Of a stretch of 64,000 nucleotides of DNA, positions 41,698 to 50,603 are shown piece by piece. Both the position numbers and the translations under genes were made by a program. The stretch comes from DASTCZ01 sp035308165 (GTDB taxonomy: Bacteria > Acidobacteriota > Terriglobia > Acidiferrales > UBA7541). A model generated the notes under the pieces. That model ran no database searches, was not told the origin of the DNA, and saw only the letters and a list, made by a program, of their open reading frames with translations. The stretch spans positions 35,448 through 99,447 of the forward strand of contig DATGHC010000018.1 of NCBI GenBank assembly GCA_035308165.1, written 5' to 3'. Within the stretch, counting starts at the first letter, position 1. Each line of letters begins with the position of its first letter.

Positions 41698-44600
41698 ATG
41701 CGCAACAAACAAAAACCAGAATCCCTCGACGAAATTGTCACCCACAGCGCCGTTGTCCTCGCCGACCAAATCCAGAAAGCCGCAGCCTGGGCAACTTCCG
41801 AGATGGATCTCCAAGTAGAGGTCTCCGGAGATCTGAAAGACTTCGCAAGGCGCGCCAAAATCAATCCTCTCGAACTCCGCCATAACGTCACCATCGCCAC
41901 GGGCCGCGCCGACTCCGTTTATGGCGGCGTCATCATCGAATACAAGGCACCCAATACACTCTCGGCAAAAAAAGACGCCGCCCCCAATAAAGCGGTCATC
42001 GAACAGCTCAAGCGCCGCTTCTACGACCTTAAGCGCGAAGAAAATCGTAAGTGGCCCAGTATGTTTGGCGTCGGCACCGACGGAAAGTATTTCGTTTTCC
42101 TTCGATTTCGTGATGACAAATGGACCGACCAGGAGCCGCTCGAAGTTAATCGCTATTCAACAGAGCGCTTTCTCTGGGCGCTCTATAACCTCGGACAAAA
42201 AGGGAAACCGTATCAACCGGAATATCTCCACGGGGATTTCGGCTCCGAAAGCCGGATCGCCCAGGAAGGCGTTGCGGCGCTCTACCAGGAAATCCTCAAC
42301 ACGGATAATCCCAAGGCTCAAGTCTTATTCAGCCAGTGGAAAATCCTATTCGGAGAAGTTTGCGGCTTTGACGTGGAGAACTTGAGCGATAAGCTCAAGA
42401 AACTTGCCGAATTCTATGGCGTTATGGGCAAGCCCCACCCTGCTCAGCTTTTGTTTGCCCTGCATACTTATTACGCCGCTTTGATCAAGTTGCTTGCCGC
42501 CGAAATCGTCAGCTTTTTCAATCCCTGGATGCCCAGACAAGTCGAAAAACTCTTAAACGCCACAACGTCCGCCAAACTGAAACGCGAATTGGAAGAGCTT
42601 GAACGAGGCGGCATTTTCCACGACATGGGCATCACCAATTTCCTCGAAGGCGACCTCTTCTCCTGGTATCTGTCCGTTTGGAGCGAACCCATAGAAAAAC
42701 TCGCCCGCCAGATGATCGTAAAACTCGACGAATACAACCCCGGAACTTTTTCAGAGGACCCCATACAATCCCGCGACCTCCTCAAAAAGCTCTACCAGCA
42801 ATTGTTCCCGAAATCCGTCCGCCATGACTTGGGCGAGTATTACACGCCGGATTGGCTCGCCGACCACGTGTTGAACGAACTCGGATACTTAGGCGACCCG
42901 GATAAGCGCCTCCTCGACCCCGCCTGCGGCTCCGGCACATTCCTCGTCATGGCCATCAACCGCGTTCGCCGTTGGTACGACGCAAACCGGGAAAAGTGCT
43001 CCTATGACGAAGGTGAATTGCTCAAGAAAATCCTGGCAAATGTCATTGGGTTTGACCTGAACCCCCTCGCTGTAATGGCAGCAAGAACAAATTATCTCGT
43101 ATCAATAAAGGATTTGATTCGCCATGTGGATCAAGTCGAAATTCCCGTCTACCTATGCGATTCCATCATGACCCCAGTTCAGGTGGGCTCTCAAGAAGCC
43201 CAGCACTCATTTCTGACGGAGACGGGGACACTGTATGACCCAAGAAATCCACCCATTGCAGTTAAGACTGCCGTCGGGATATTCCTCGTCCCTCCCGAAA
43301 TTGCGACAGGTCGGGAACAAATTGCAAAGTATGCAGAGGTTTTGGAGAAATGCATAAAACGCGGTTCTTCCAAACAAGCGTTTCTAGCGCAATGCAAAGA
43401 AGAGAACCTGGGAGTTAGCTCGCAGGAAACTCATCTAAATCTTTACGGTGAACTGGTCCAACTGGACAAGGACAACAAAAACGGAATCTGGGCGCGGATC
43501 ATAAAGAATAACTTTGCACCGCTGTTTGTGGGAAAAGTCGATTATGTTGCAGGGAATCCTCCTTGGGTACGTTGGGGTTATCTCCCACAGGACTACCGCG
43601 AACAATCGATTCCCCTATGGCAAAACTATGGACTCTTCTCACTAAAGGGATTTGAAGCGCGTCTTGGGTCGGGCGAGAAAGATCTTTCTCAATTGTTTTC
43701 CTACGTGTGCATCGACAAATACTTGAAGACTGCAGGCAAGCTTGGGTTTCTGATCACGCAAACCGTATTCAAGGCGAAAGGGCAAGCAGAAGGTTTTCGA
43801 CGGTTTCGACTTGGAGCCTCCGGTGATTTCTTCAAGATAGCATCCGTAACAGACTTCTCAAGGCTCCGTCCTTTCGAGGGGGCCTCAAATCTGACTGCCT
43901 CATTCATCGCGGAAAAAGGAGTCCCAACTCAATTCCCCGTGCCCTATTCAGTCTGGGTTCCAAAACAGTCAGCGAATATTCAACTTGACCAGTCGCTTGA
44001 AAAAGTAATGGAAGGATGTGAAATCGTTGTGCAGCAGGCGCATCCGGTGGACAGCGCCAAATCAAATTCTGAGTGGCAAACATCTTCCAAATCAACTTCC
44101 AAGGCACTCAAGGGTGTTATGGGCCCCTCCGAATATAAGGCCAAGATCGGCGCACGCACCGATCCATACGGTGTATTTCAAGTCCATATCCTAAGCAGAC
44201 TGACTAACAAGCTGGTGTTGGTGGAGAACTGCGCTGACGCGGGCAAAACCAAACTCGAAAAAATCCAACATCCAATTGAATCGGAACTACTATTTCCATT
44301 GGCTCGAGGTCGGGACGTCGACGGATGGTTTTCCACCCCAAAGCTATACGTGATCATGACTCAAGACCCAGTTCGCAGAGCTGCCATACCTCTTAACACA
44401 TTTCGGAACAGCTACCCACAGGCCCTGGATTATTTTGCTTTCTTCAAGACCCAACTAGAAAACCGGGGATCGAGGGCAGTACGGGCCGTGATGGCCTCGA
44501 GTGCATACTATGCAATGTTTGCCGTCGGAATAGAAACTTTTGCGCCATACAAGGTCGCGTGGCGCAGAATGGGCAACATTTTTCAAGCGACGCTGATATC

Positions 44601-45096
44601 AACCATTGAAGATCGAATTTTAGGCAAGCGGCTGATAATTCCCTCTGACACTGTGAGCTTCGTCCCATTTGATCGCGAAGACGAAGCCTTGTTCTTTTTG
44701 GGCCTCATTAATTCATCGCCAGCAAAAGCTGCCATCTATTCCTTTTCCCCGCCCGGTCGTGGATTGGGATCACCTTCAATACTTAAGAATATTCGAATAG
44801 GTCTCTTTTCAAGCGCTGACCACGCGTTAGCTCGCAAGATTGCCGTCTCGGCGGGAGAGCTAATCAAGAAGTTCTCGGGCAAGCAGCCAGACTTCTCTGG
44901 CCTCAAGCGCGGCCTAGATTTGTTGGATCAACTTGCTGCGGAGTATTGGAAATTAACGAGCGCTCAGCTTCAGAATTGCTTCGATAATGTGGTGATGTTG
45001 GAGCGGAAACATACCCGTAGGTACCCCAGCCACTCTAGCGATCAAGAACTATTAAAGAGCTTTCAGGATGCGGTGTCAGAAGCTGACGACGAGTAG
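41698..45096 (+). CDS. N6-adenine DNA methyltransferase with N-terminal PD-(D/E)XK-like nuclease motif
   Basis: 1132 residues, first gene of a three-gene operon. Near the N terminus Asp72 and Glu81-x-Lys83 in GRADSVYGGVIIEYKAP form a PD-(D/E)XK-type nuclease motif. A helical region follows to about 370. The methyltransferase part has GEYYTP at 379-384, motif I DPACGSGTF at 407-415, motif II GFDLNPLAV and motif IV NPPW at 620-623, all typical of gamma-class N6-adenine enzymes. The last 500 residues should hold target recognition. The layout resembles type IIG restriction-modification enzymes, or DrmMI of DISARM. Codon choice becomes more AT-rich after about residue 450. The PIN gene starts 2 bases after the stop. 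Confidence 0.9.
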   Translation: MRNKQKPESLDEIVTHSAVVLADQIQKAAAWATSEMDLQVEVSGDLKDFARRAKINPLELRHNVTIATGRADSVYGGVIIEYKAPNTLSAKKDAAPNKAVIEQLKRRFYDLKREENRKWPSMFGVGTDGKYFVFLRFRDDKWTDQEPLEVNRYSTERFLWALYNLGQKGKPYQPEYLHGDFGSESRIAQEGVAALYQEILNTDNPKAQVLFSQWKILFGEVCGFDVENLSDKLKKLAEFYGVMGKPHPAQLLFALHTYYAALIKLLAAEIVSFFNPWMPRQVEKLLNATTSAKLKRELEELERGGIFHDMGITNFLEGDLFSWYLSVWSEPIEKLARQMIVKLDEYNPGTFSEDPIQSRDLLKKLYQQLFPKSVRHDLGEYYTPDWLADHVLNELGYLGDPDKRLLDPACGSGTFLVMAINRVRRWYDANREKCSYDEGELLKKILANVIGFDLNPLAVMAARTNYLVSIKDLIRHVDQVEIPVYLCDSIMTPVQVGSQEAQHSFLTETGTLYDPRNPPIAVKTAVGIFLVPPEIATGREQIAKYAEVLEKCIKRGSSKQAFLAQCKEENLGVSSQETHLNLYGELVQLDKDNKNGIWARIIKNNFAPLFVGKVDYVAGNPPWVRWGYLPQDYREQSIPLWQNYGLFSLKGFEARLGSGEKDLSQLFSYVCIDKYLKTAGKLGFLITQTVFKAKGQAEGFRRFRLGASGDFFKIASVTDFSRLRPFEGASNLTASFIAEKGVPTQFPVPYSVWVPKQSANIQLDQSLEKVMEGCEIVVQQAHPVDSAKSNSEWQTSSKSTSKALKGVMGPSEYKAKIGARTDPYGVFQVHILSRLTNKLVLVENCADAGKTKLEKIQHPIESELLFPLARGRDVDGWFSTPKLYVIMTQDPVRRAAIPLNTFRNSYPQALDYFAFFKTQLENRGSRAVRAVMASSAYYAMFAVGIETFAPYKVAWRRMGNIFQATLISTIEDRILGKRLIIPSDTVSFVPFDREDEALFFLGLINSSPAKAAIYSFSPPGRGLGSPSILKNIRIGLFSSADHALARKIAVSAGELIKKFSGKQPDFSGLKRGLDLLDQLAAEYWKLTSAQLQNCFDNVVMLERKHTRRYPSHSSDQELLKSFQDAVSEADDE

Positions 45097-45098
45097 CC

Positions 45099-45542
45099 AT
45101 GGCCAAGCCGCCGATGTTCGACACAAATGTCATCATATCTGGCGCGTACGACACTTTTATTGGCCTTCTTGCAGGGTACTTCATGAGTGCAGTTGTCGTG
45201 CAGGAGCTCCTTGTAGGCAAGGACCCTGAGGCGCAGAGAACTATCCTTTCTATTGCGAACCAGCTAGAACGGCGGGAACTCCTCGTTGTCCCAACGAAAG
45301 AAGACTGGTACGAGGTTGGCAAACAATTAGCTCGGCTCATGTCAGGCGAAGCTGGAAACCACAAACTCAGCAAACAAGAGGTTAGCACCCTCGTCAAAGA
45401 CGCATTAATCGCCCGGACTGCAATGCGTATGGACGCAGTCCTTGTTACAGACAATACGGGTGATTTTGCCAAAATAAAGACCGTCTTTAGGTCGTTGGTA
45501 TTCAAGTCTCCAAGCGAATACTTTGGTGTCCGTCCTAGGTAA
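45099..45542 (+). CDS. PIN-domain protein inside the defence operon
   Basis: 147 residues. PIN domains are Mg2+-dependent RNases of the FEN fold. The acidic residues are present: Asp8 in MFDTNVIISG, Glu36 in VVVQELLVG, Asp101 in VKDALIARTA, and Asp118/Asp122 in LVTDNTGDFAKI. VapC toxins look like this, but no antitoxin gene accompanies it: the methyltransferase stop is 2 bases upstream and the helicase frame overlaps its 3' end. It is therefore likely a working part of the operon rather than half of a separate toxin-antitoxin pair. Start ATG 45099. Confidence 0.85.
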   Translation: MAKPPMFDTNVIISGAYDTFIGLLAGYFMSAVVVQELLVGKDPEAQRTILSIANQLERRELLVVPTKEDWYEVGKQLARLMSGEAGNHKLSKQEVSTLVKDALIARTAMRMDAVLVTDNTGDFAKIKTVFRSLVFKSPSEYFGVRPR

Positions 45543-48378
45543 CCGAAATCTCGCCCCTTTCGTTATTTGGCAGGCCTCGTTCAACAGTCGTTTGAGATAT
45601 ATAATTCTGACAGTGAAACTACCATCTGCACAGGCGACCTCAACACTTACATCCGGCACCCGCGTCAGGAGTCTCAATCGCATCTATAGGTCGCTTGGCG
45701 TGGGTCGAATTGCAAAACTCAAGGATCATCAATGCAAGGTCGAATTCAATCCAACGGTTTTTTCACGTCCCCCGTATCGTTCAGAAAACAAGATACTGCA
45801 AACAGATGAGATTGAAGTTTGCCTTCCACCCATAGAGCTTGCAAAATCCGCCCGATGGGATGAAGCAGGAAAATTTGAATTCCGACAGATGGCCGCCCGC
45901 TTCCTTTGCCTCAACAAAGGCGGCCAGCTTTCCAACGCCCGAACCGAAATCCTGCCCCACCAGATCTTCACGGCCCACACCGTAGTTTCCAGTCCCAAAC
46001 GTCGCCACATGCTCGCGGACGAAGTCGGTCTGGGCAAGACCGTCGAAGCAGGCATGGTCTGGCAGGCGCTGGCCCAGCGCGGCAACGCGTCGCGTACCCT
46101 GGTCGTTTGCCCCGCCGGACTCACTCTTCAATGGCAGGAAGAATTTGAAGACAAATTCCAGGAGACCTTTGAAATCTTTGGCCGGGATTTCAGCGCCATC
46201 AATCCGCGCATCTGGGACCTCAAAGCCACTGCTATTGCCTCCCTGCAGCGCCTGAAGCGCAAGGAACACAAACGCACGCTGCTCGAAAACCGCAAATGGG
46301 ACCTCATCATCTTCGACGAAGCCCAGCATTTGAGCGCCCGCGACTATCCGAAGAAAACGGAGAAGACACTCAATTATCAGCTCGCCGAATCCTTGCGCGA
46401 CTACACCGACGCACTCTTACTTTTGACCGCGACGCCCCATGCCGGCGATCCCAATCACGGCCGTTTCATCAACCTGGTCAAGCTCCTGGAATCCAATGTG
46501 GATTTCGCGCCTTTGGTGGACGAGGGCCTGTTCCGCGAAAAAGACGCCATCCCCTATTCCAAGCTCATACTGCGCACCCCGAAACTCAAAGTTACTGACG
46601 CCCACGGCGAAGCCGTTTTCAAGGGCCGCCGCACCGTCCAGCTCGATTTCAAAATGTACGGCGACGAAAAGGAATTCTATGACGCCGTCGAGGACTACAT
46701 CCGCACCGGCTACAACTCCCTGGAAAACGTCGAAGACCCCACCCATCGCCGGGCCATCGGCTTCATCCTCACCAGCTTTCAGAAGCTGAACGCCAGCTCC
46801 CTGCGCGCCATCCGAACCGCTCTGGGCGTGCGTCTTGGCAGGCTGGAACAGAAACTCTCCCAACTTCCGCAAGAAGAGGATGAGGAAGAAACCGACGAGC
46901 GCTACCTCGGCGAGCAGGTTGAGCGTGAAGCTTTCAAGAGCGACCGCGAAATCCTGAAGGACGAAATCGCGGTCTTGAAGAAACTGCTCGCCATGGCGGT
47001 GGCCCACGAAAAGAAAATTGACCGCCTCAGGGATCTCCTAAAGCAAGTGGACAGGGAAAACCCCGGCGCGAAGGTCCTGATCTTCACCGAGTATCGCCGC
47101 ACCCAGGAGTTCTTGCAGGAGCAGTTGGAAGCCTGGTACGGCAGTGGAACCGTGGTTCTTATCAATGGAGACATGAAGCTCGAAGGAAAAACCTCGGAAG
47201 CGGATAGCAAGCGCCGAAGCCAGCGCTTATTCCGCGACGATCCGAATGTTCGCTTCCTTGTTTCCACCGAGGCGGGCGGCGAAGGTATCAACCTTCAGTT
47301 CTGCCACATCCTGGTCAACTACGATTTGCCCTGGAATCCCATGCGCTACGAGCAGCGCATCGGGCGCGTTTATCGCTACGGCCAGCAAAAAGTCGTCCAC
47401 ATCTACAATCTGAAAAACCGCGACACGATTGAGGACACGGTCCGCTCTTACTTCGATCAAAAACTACGGCTCGCCGCTGGCGCGCTCAGCAAGGTAACCG
47501 GCGAAGATCCTGAAGAGTTGATTGCCAGCCTGAACGGCCAACTCGAAACAGAAATTAACCCCGAGGACATCTACAAACGCGCCCTCGTCGACGGCACGCT
47601 CAACAAGCAATCCAAGGAAGAAATACGTGACGCCGTTGAGCGCGCCCAAAAAGCCTACGAAATCGCCACCACCAGCCTGTTCAAGGATATTTCCAGCTAC
47701 AGCTTTGACACGTACCAGAGGAACCTTGCCAGCCCAGTGGGATTGAAGGACCTGGAAGAGTTCACCGTCAAATTTCTCCGGCGACAAGGAAAGCAAATTC
47801 AGCGCAGGGATGAGTTCCTTGAATTCCTCACCCCAGAGGCCCTGCGAGAGAGTGGTCTTTCGGAAAGATACAAGACGGTCACATTTGACCGGGCGACCGC
47901 AATCAAGAATCCGCAGGCCGAATTCTTCGCTATTGGTCATCCCTTTGTGGATGGCATGCTTCACCACGTCGGTGATTACGACTTCGGCGGGCATACCGCC
48001 GTTCGTGCCATCCCAATTGAAGGCGTGAACGGAGATCGCCCGATTATCGGATTTCAATTCAACTTCACTGTCCGCCGCCGAGTAGCCCGTGAAGATGGCG
48101 ACGAATACTTGTTTGATTTGCACACGGTCGTCGTCCGCGATGACGCCACCATTGACGAAAAACTCTCGCAGGCTGCTCTTAATGCGTATAGCCTGCCGAT
48201 CTCTGAACTGCCCTCAGAAGTTTCAGGCGCGCTCGAAAACTTGAATTCTTCTGCTTTGACCGCCTCCTACGACCTTGCGAAATCCTTCCTCGAACAAAAG
48301 ATCAAGCTATGGGACTGGGACGAGGAAGTGGATCTGATCGGTGTCGCCAAGGTTGCTTTCATCCCGAATTCGGATTGA
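45523..48378 (+). CDS. RapA/SNF2-type helicase of the defence operon
   Basis: 951 residues from a TTG at 45523 that overlaps the PIN gene by 20 bases; a GTG at 45613 (921 residues) is the alternative and better matches the domain start. An SH3/Tudor-like segment (SGTRVRSLN...GVGRIAKLKDHQCKVEF) is followed by a superfamily 2 motor like RapA: ILPHQ, HMLADEVGLGKTVEAG (about 163-178), DEAQH at 265-269, LTATPHAG at 301-308, ending with VLIFTEYRRTQEF, VSTEAGGEGINLQ and YEQRIGRVYRYGQQ. About 300 C-terminal residues are unassigned. DrmD of class 1 DISARM is the nearest defence analogue I know. Confidence 0.9.
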   Translation: MVSVLGNRNLAPFVIWQASFNSRLRYIILTVKLPSAQATSTLTSGTRVRSLNRIYRSLGVGRIAKLKDHQCKVEFNPTVFSRPPYRSENKILQTDEIEVCLPPIELAKSARWDEAGKFEFRQMAARFLCLNKGGQLSNARTEILPHQIFTAHTVVSSPKRRHMLADEVGLGKTVEAGMVWQALAQRGNASRTLVVCPAGLTLQWQEEFEDKFQETFEIFGRDFSAINPRIWDLKATAIASLQRLKRKEHKRTLLENRKWDLIIFDEAQHLSARDYPKKTEKTLNYQLAESLRDYTDALLLLTATPHAGDPNHGRFINLVKLLESNVDFAPLVDEGLFREKDAIPYSKLILRTPKLKVTDAHGEAVFKGRRTVQLDFKMYGDEKEFYDAVEDYIRTGYNSLENVEDPTHRRAIGFILTSFQKLNASSLRAIRTALGVRLGRLEQKLSQLPQEEDEEETDERYLGEQVEREAFKSDREILKDEIAVLKKLLAMAVAHEKKIDRLRDLLKQVDRENPGAKVLIFTEYRRTQEFLQEQLEAWYGSGTVVLINGDMKLEGKTSEADSKRRSQRLFRDDPNVRFLVSTEAGGEGINLQFCHILVNYDLPWNPMRYEQRIGRVYRYGQQKVVHIYNLKNRDTIEDTVRSYFDQKLRLAAGALSKVTGEDPEELIASLNGQLETEINPEDIYKRALVDGTLNKQSKEEIRDAVERAQKAYEIATTSLFKDISSYSFDTYQRNLASPVGLKDLEEFTVKFLRRQGKQIQRRDEFLEFLTPEALRESGLSERYKTVTFDRATAIKNPQAEFFAIGHPFVDGMLHHVGDYDFGGHTAVRAIPIEGVNGDRPIIGFQFNFTVRRRVAREDGDEYLFDLHTVVVRDDATIDEKLSQAALNAYSLPISELPSEVSGALENLNSSALTASYDLAKSFLEQKIKLWDWDEEVDLIGVAKVAFIPNSD

Positions 48379-48689
48379 CCCGCTCCAGAATCTTCTTGAC
48401 ATTCTCTATAACTCTCTGGTAATATGCCCTGCAGACTCGGACGAACGTTTCGAACACTCCTCGCGAGACTCCCTCCCTGACTGCTGAAATCTATTCGAAT
48501 TGCCAATGAATATTGAGAATTTGCGATCCTGAAATCATGATAAAGGAGTCCCGAATTGGTTCGCTCTCGCCCTCTAACCTCTAACATCCATCCTCGAACC
48601 TCTGAATTGATAACTAACTAGATAACACTTAAGTCCCGCAGAATCCGCACTTACGAGATGGGGTTCAACACCATGAAAACATTCGACTT

Positions 48690-48754
48690 TAACCCCTTCA
48701 TTAGCCACACATACGCCGATCGCACCTGTAACCCCTGCATTAGCAATACATACG
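48690..48754. repeat. Two imperfect direct repeats, 39-base period
   Basis: Copies at 48690-48715 and 48729-48754 share 23 of 26 bases; each begins TAACCCCT and ends ACATACG. The 13-base spacer differs in content from the repeats. Too short and too few for CRISPR. Confidence 0.75.
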
Positions 48755-48762
48755 AAAAACAT

Positions 48763-48776
48763 AGGGGGTACCCCCT
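48763..48776. repeat. Perfect palindrome AGGGGGTACCCCCT
   Basis: Fourteen bases, self-complementary over the full length, nine bases after the second direct repeat. Possible protein-binding site. Confidence 0.7.
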
Positions 48777-48995
48777 CCAGCTGCTGAAAAATAGTGCAAA
48801 CCTGTCCCATTCCGGCACAGAAAAGTCCTCGCCTTAATTCCGCTGGAGTGTTAGTCTCCCGCTGCTAACGGGGCGGTTTGAGCCCGCCTCGACAGGGTCC
48901 CCTCGTTTGGCACTCTTGGATCGGAAATCAATCGTTGGCGGCGGGCGCCATGGGCATTTCCCAATTTGGCGGGCTGCTCTCCGGAGGATACGAAA

Positions 48996-49412
48996 ATGGA
49001 CATGAAGAAGACTCTTGGGGCCATCGTCGCAAGCTTCGTGGTGCAGTATGGAGGAGATTATCTGCTTCACGGCGTCATTTTGAAGTCCACGTATGCCGAT
49101 ACAGCCGACCTTTGGCGCAGCGATGCCGACATGATGCACCGCATGTGGGTCCTGATTCTGGCGCAGGTCATATTCGCCATCGCCGCCGTGTTGATCTATC
49201 AAAGGGGAGTCGAGAAGAAAGCCTGGATTGGGCAGGGCATCCGATTCGGAATTCTGCTGGCGCTGGTCGCGCCCTTGCCCAACAACATGATTTGGTACGT
49301 TGTTGTGCCCATGCCCCACCAGCTGGCACTGCATTCGGCGCTGGGTGACGGGATCCTGGCAATATTGGTTGGCCTGGTGATTGCCGGAATCTGCCAGCCA
49401 CAGCAGAGCTAG
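48996..49412 (+). CDS. Four-span membrane protein, unknown
   Basis: 138 residues from ATG 48996, chosen for the GGAGGA at 48983-48988. Hydrophobic segments: KKTLGAIVASFVVQYGGDYLL, MWVLILAQVIFAIAAVLIY, IRFGILLALVAPLPNNMIWYVV and GDGILAILVGLVIAGI. The motif DYLLHGVILKSTY with WRSDADMMHRMW is distinctive, but I cannot place the family. It converges with the SDR gene 4 bases away. Confidence 0.75.
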   Translation: MDMKKTLGAIVASFVVQYGGDYLLHGVILKSTYADTADLWRSDADMMHRMWVLILAQVIFAIAAVLIYQRGVEKKAWIGQGIRFGILLALVAPLPNNMIWYVVVPMPHQLALHSALGDGILAILVGLVIAGICQPQQS

Positions 49413-49416
49413 TTGA

Positions 49417-50337
49417 TTATTGAGTTGCTTTGTCCGTGGGTTTGGGCGCACTTGAGGCGGCATTCAAACCGGCATCGTCTAAACCAAAGTTACGCGAGAC
49501 GTGGCGGTCCACAGTTTTATCCGGTAGCAGCCGCACGAACCACATGGCCCGTCCGGCGCTGGCCGGAACCGAATAACGCGCGCGGGGGTTGCGCGCTTTC
49601 AGCGCACCCAGAACAATTTCCGCGCAATCTTCGGGCGTGGTATGGGCCTTTTCTTTTTCGGCTTGCCACCCCTTCACAAACCCTCGATACACTTTGGCGT
49701 ACGGGCCGGACCTGGATAGCTCCTTATAATCCGATACAAGTTCGGTGGAAGTTTCTTCAATTTTTGTGCGGATAATTCCCGGCTCAATCACAATCACTTT
49801 CACTCCAAAGGGAATCAGTTCGTAGCGCAGAGCGTCGCTCATCGCTTCCACGGCAAACTTTGTGCCCGAGTAAGGCCCGAAAAGCGGCAGCGCGAATCGT
49901 CCTCCTTGTGAACTCATATTGAGGATCCACCCTCGCCGCCGCGCGCGCATTTCCGGCAGCACATGTTGAATCAGCCGCACATACGCGAAATAGTTGGTCT
50001 CGAATTGCGCCCGCAGATGCTCCATGCGGATTTCTTCCATGGTCACGACATACGCGATTCCGGCATTGTTGATTAGCACATCGACAGGACCTGCTTCGGA
50101 ACGCAACTGCGCCAGCGCGCGTGCGACACTCGCTTCGTCGCAAACATCCATCTCCAGCGGTGTGACGGACAGGTTCAGTTTGCGCGCCTCTTCCGCGATT
50201 CGCGCGCGACGCTCCGCCGACCGCCCCGCCGCGAAAACCCGGTGGCCTTCGCGCGCCAAACGCAGAGCGATCGCCTTGCCCAATCCCTCCGTGCCGCCAG
50301 TCACCAGAATTGTCAACACACCTTGTACATTTGCCAT
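49417..50337 (-). CDS. SDR oxidoreductase
   Basis: 306 residues with GAGGAG just upstream of the ATG. Classical short-chain dehydrogenase: TGGTEGLGKAIALRL, then FAAGRSAERRARI (arginines after strand 2 suggest NADP), INNAGIAYV, MSSQGGRFALP and active-site YSGTKFAVEAM. The C-terminal extension (about 230-306) is longer than the FabG core and basic, like many enzymes annotated as broad-specificity oxidoreductases. Substrate unknown. Divergent from the M14 peptidase gene. Confidence 0.88.
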   Translation of the reverse strand: MANVQGVLTILVTGGTEGLGKAIALRLAREGHRVFAAGRSAERRARIAEEARKLNLSVTPLEMDVCDEASVARALAQLRSEAGPVDVLINNAGIAYVVTMEEIRMEHLRAQFETNYFAYVRLIQHVLPEMRARRRGWILNMSSQGGRFALPLFGPYSGTKFAVEAMSDALRYELIPFGVKVIVIEPGIIRTKIEETSTELVSDYKELSRSGPYAKVYRGFVKGWQAEKEKAHTTPEDCAEIVLGALKARNPRARYSVPASAGRAMWFVRLLPDKTVDRHVSRNFGLDDAGLNAASSAPKPTDKATQ

Positions 50338-50603
50338 CGAAACTCCTCAGGCCCACGCTACCGCAAAATGCAGCTCACGGCCACTCACATGGACGTGGCC
50401 GCTGAAAACTATGGACAATTCGCCGTCCCTGGAGCATTGTCGTCAACTTGCGCAGGACGTGAGCCATTCGCACGCCGCCGCCGGAGCGCTTTCAGAAAAA
50501 CGCAATATTCTTTAACTTCAAAACATGCACTATATTGCAGGTTGGAATCGTCGAAACGCCCTAATTGGTCAAGAACATGAATTATTCCGCATGGAGGAAC
50601 AAG

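Larger units (their letters stand above)
48379..48995. other. 617-base region after the defence operon without a convincing gene
   Basis: Noticeably AT-richer than its surroundings, with many stops. It holds two imperfect 26-base direct repeats and a 14-base palindrome. A 78-codon minus-strand frame over the repeats has a repetitive, cysteine/valine/asparagine-rich translation and is probably not a gene. Confidence 0.6.

Noticed and set aside
45099..45542. Independent VapBC toxin-antitoxin pair
   Set aside because: No antitoxin frame fits in the 2-base gap upstream, and the helicase frame overlaps downstream.
41698..48378. Complete DISARM or BREX system
   Set aside because: Neither drmA/drmB/drmC nor pglZ, brxC or brxL-type genes are present in the window; only a methylase and an SNF2 helicase match.
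48690..48754. CRISPR array
   Set aside because: Only two imperfect copies, a 13-base spacer and no cas genes.
48574..48810. 78-codon minus-strand open frame over the direct repeats
   Set aside because: Its translation mirrors the repeats (ANAGVTGAIGVCVANEGVK), and no ribosome site is visible.
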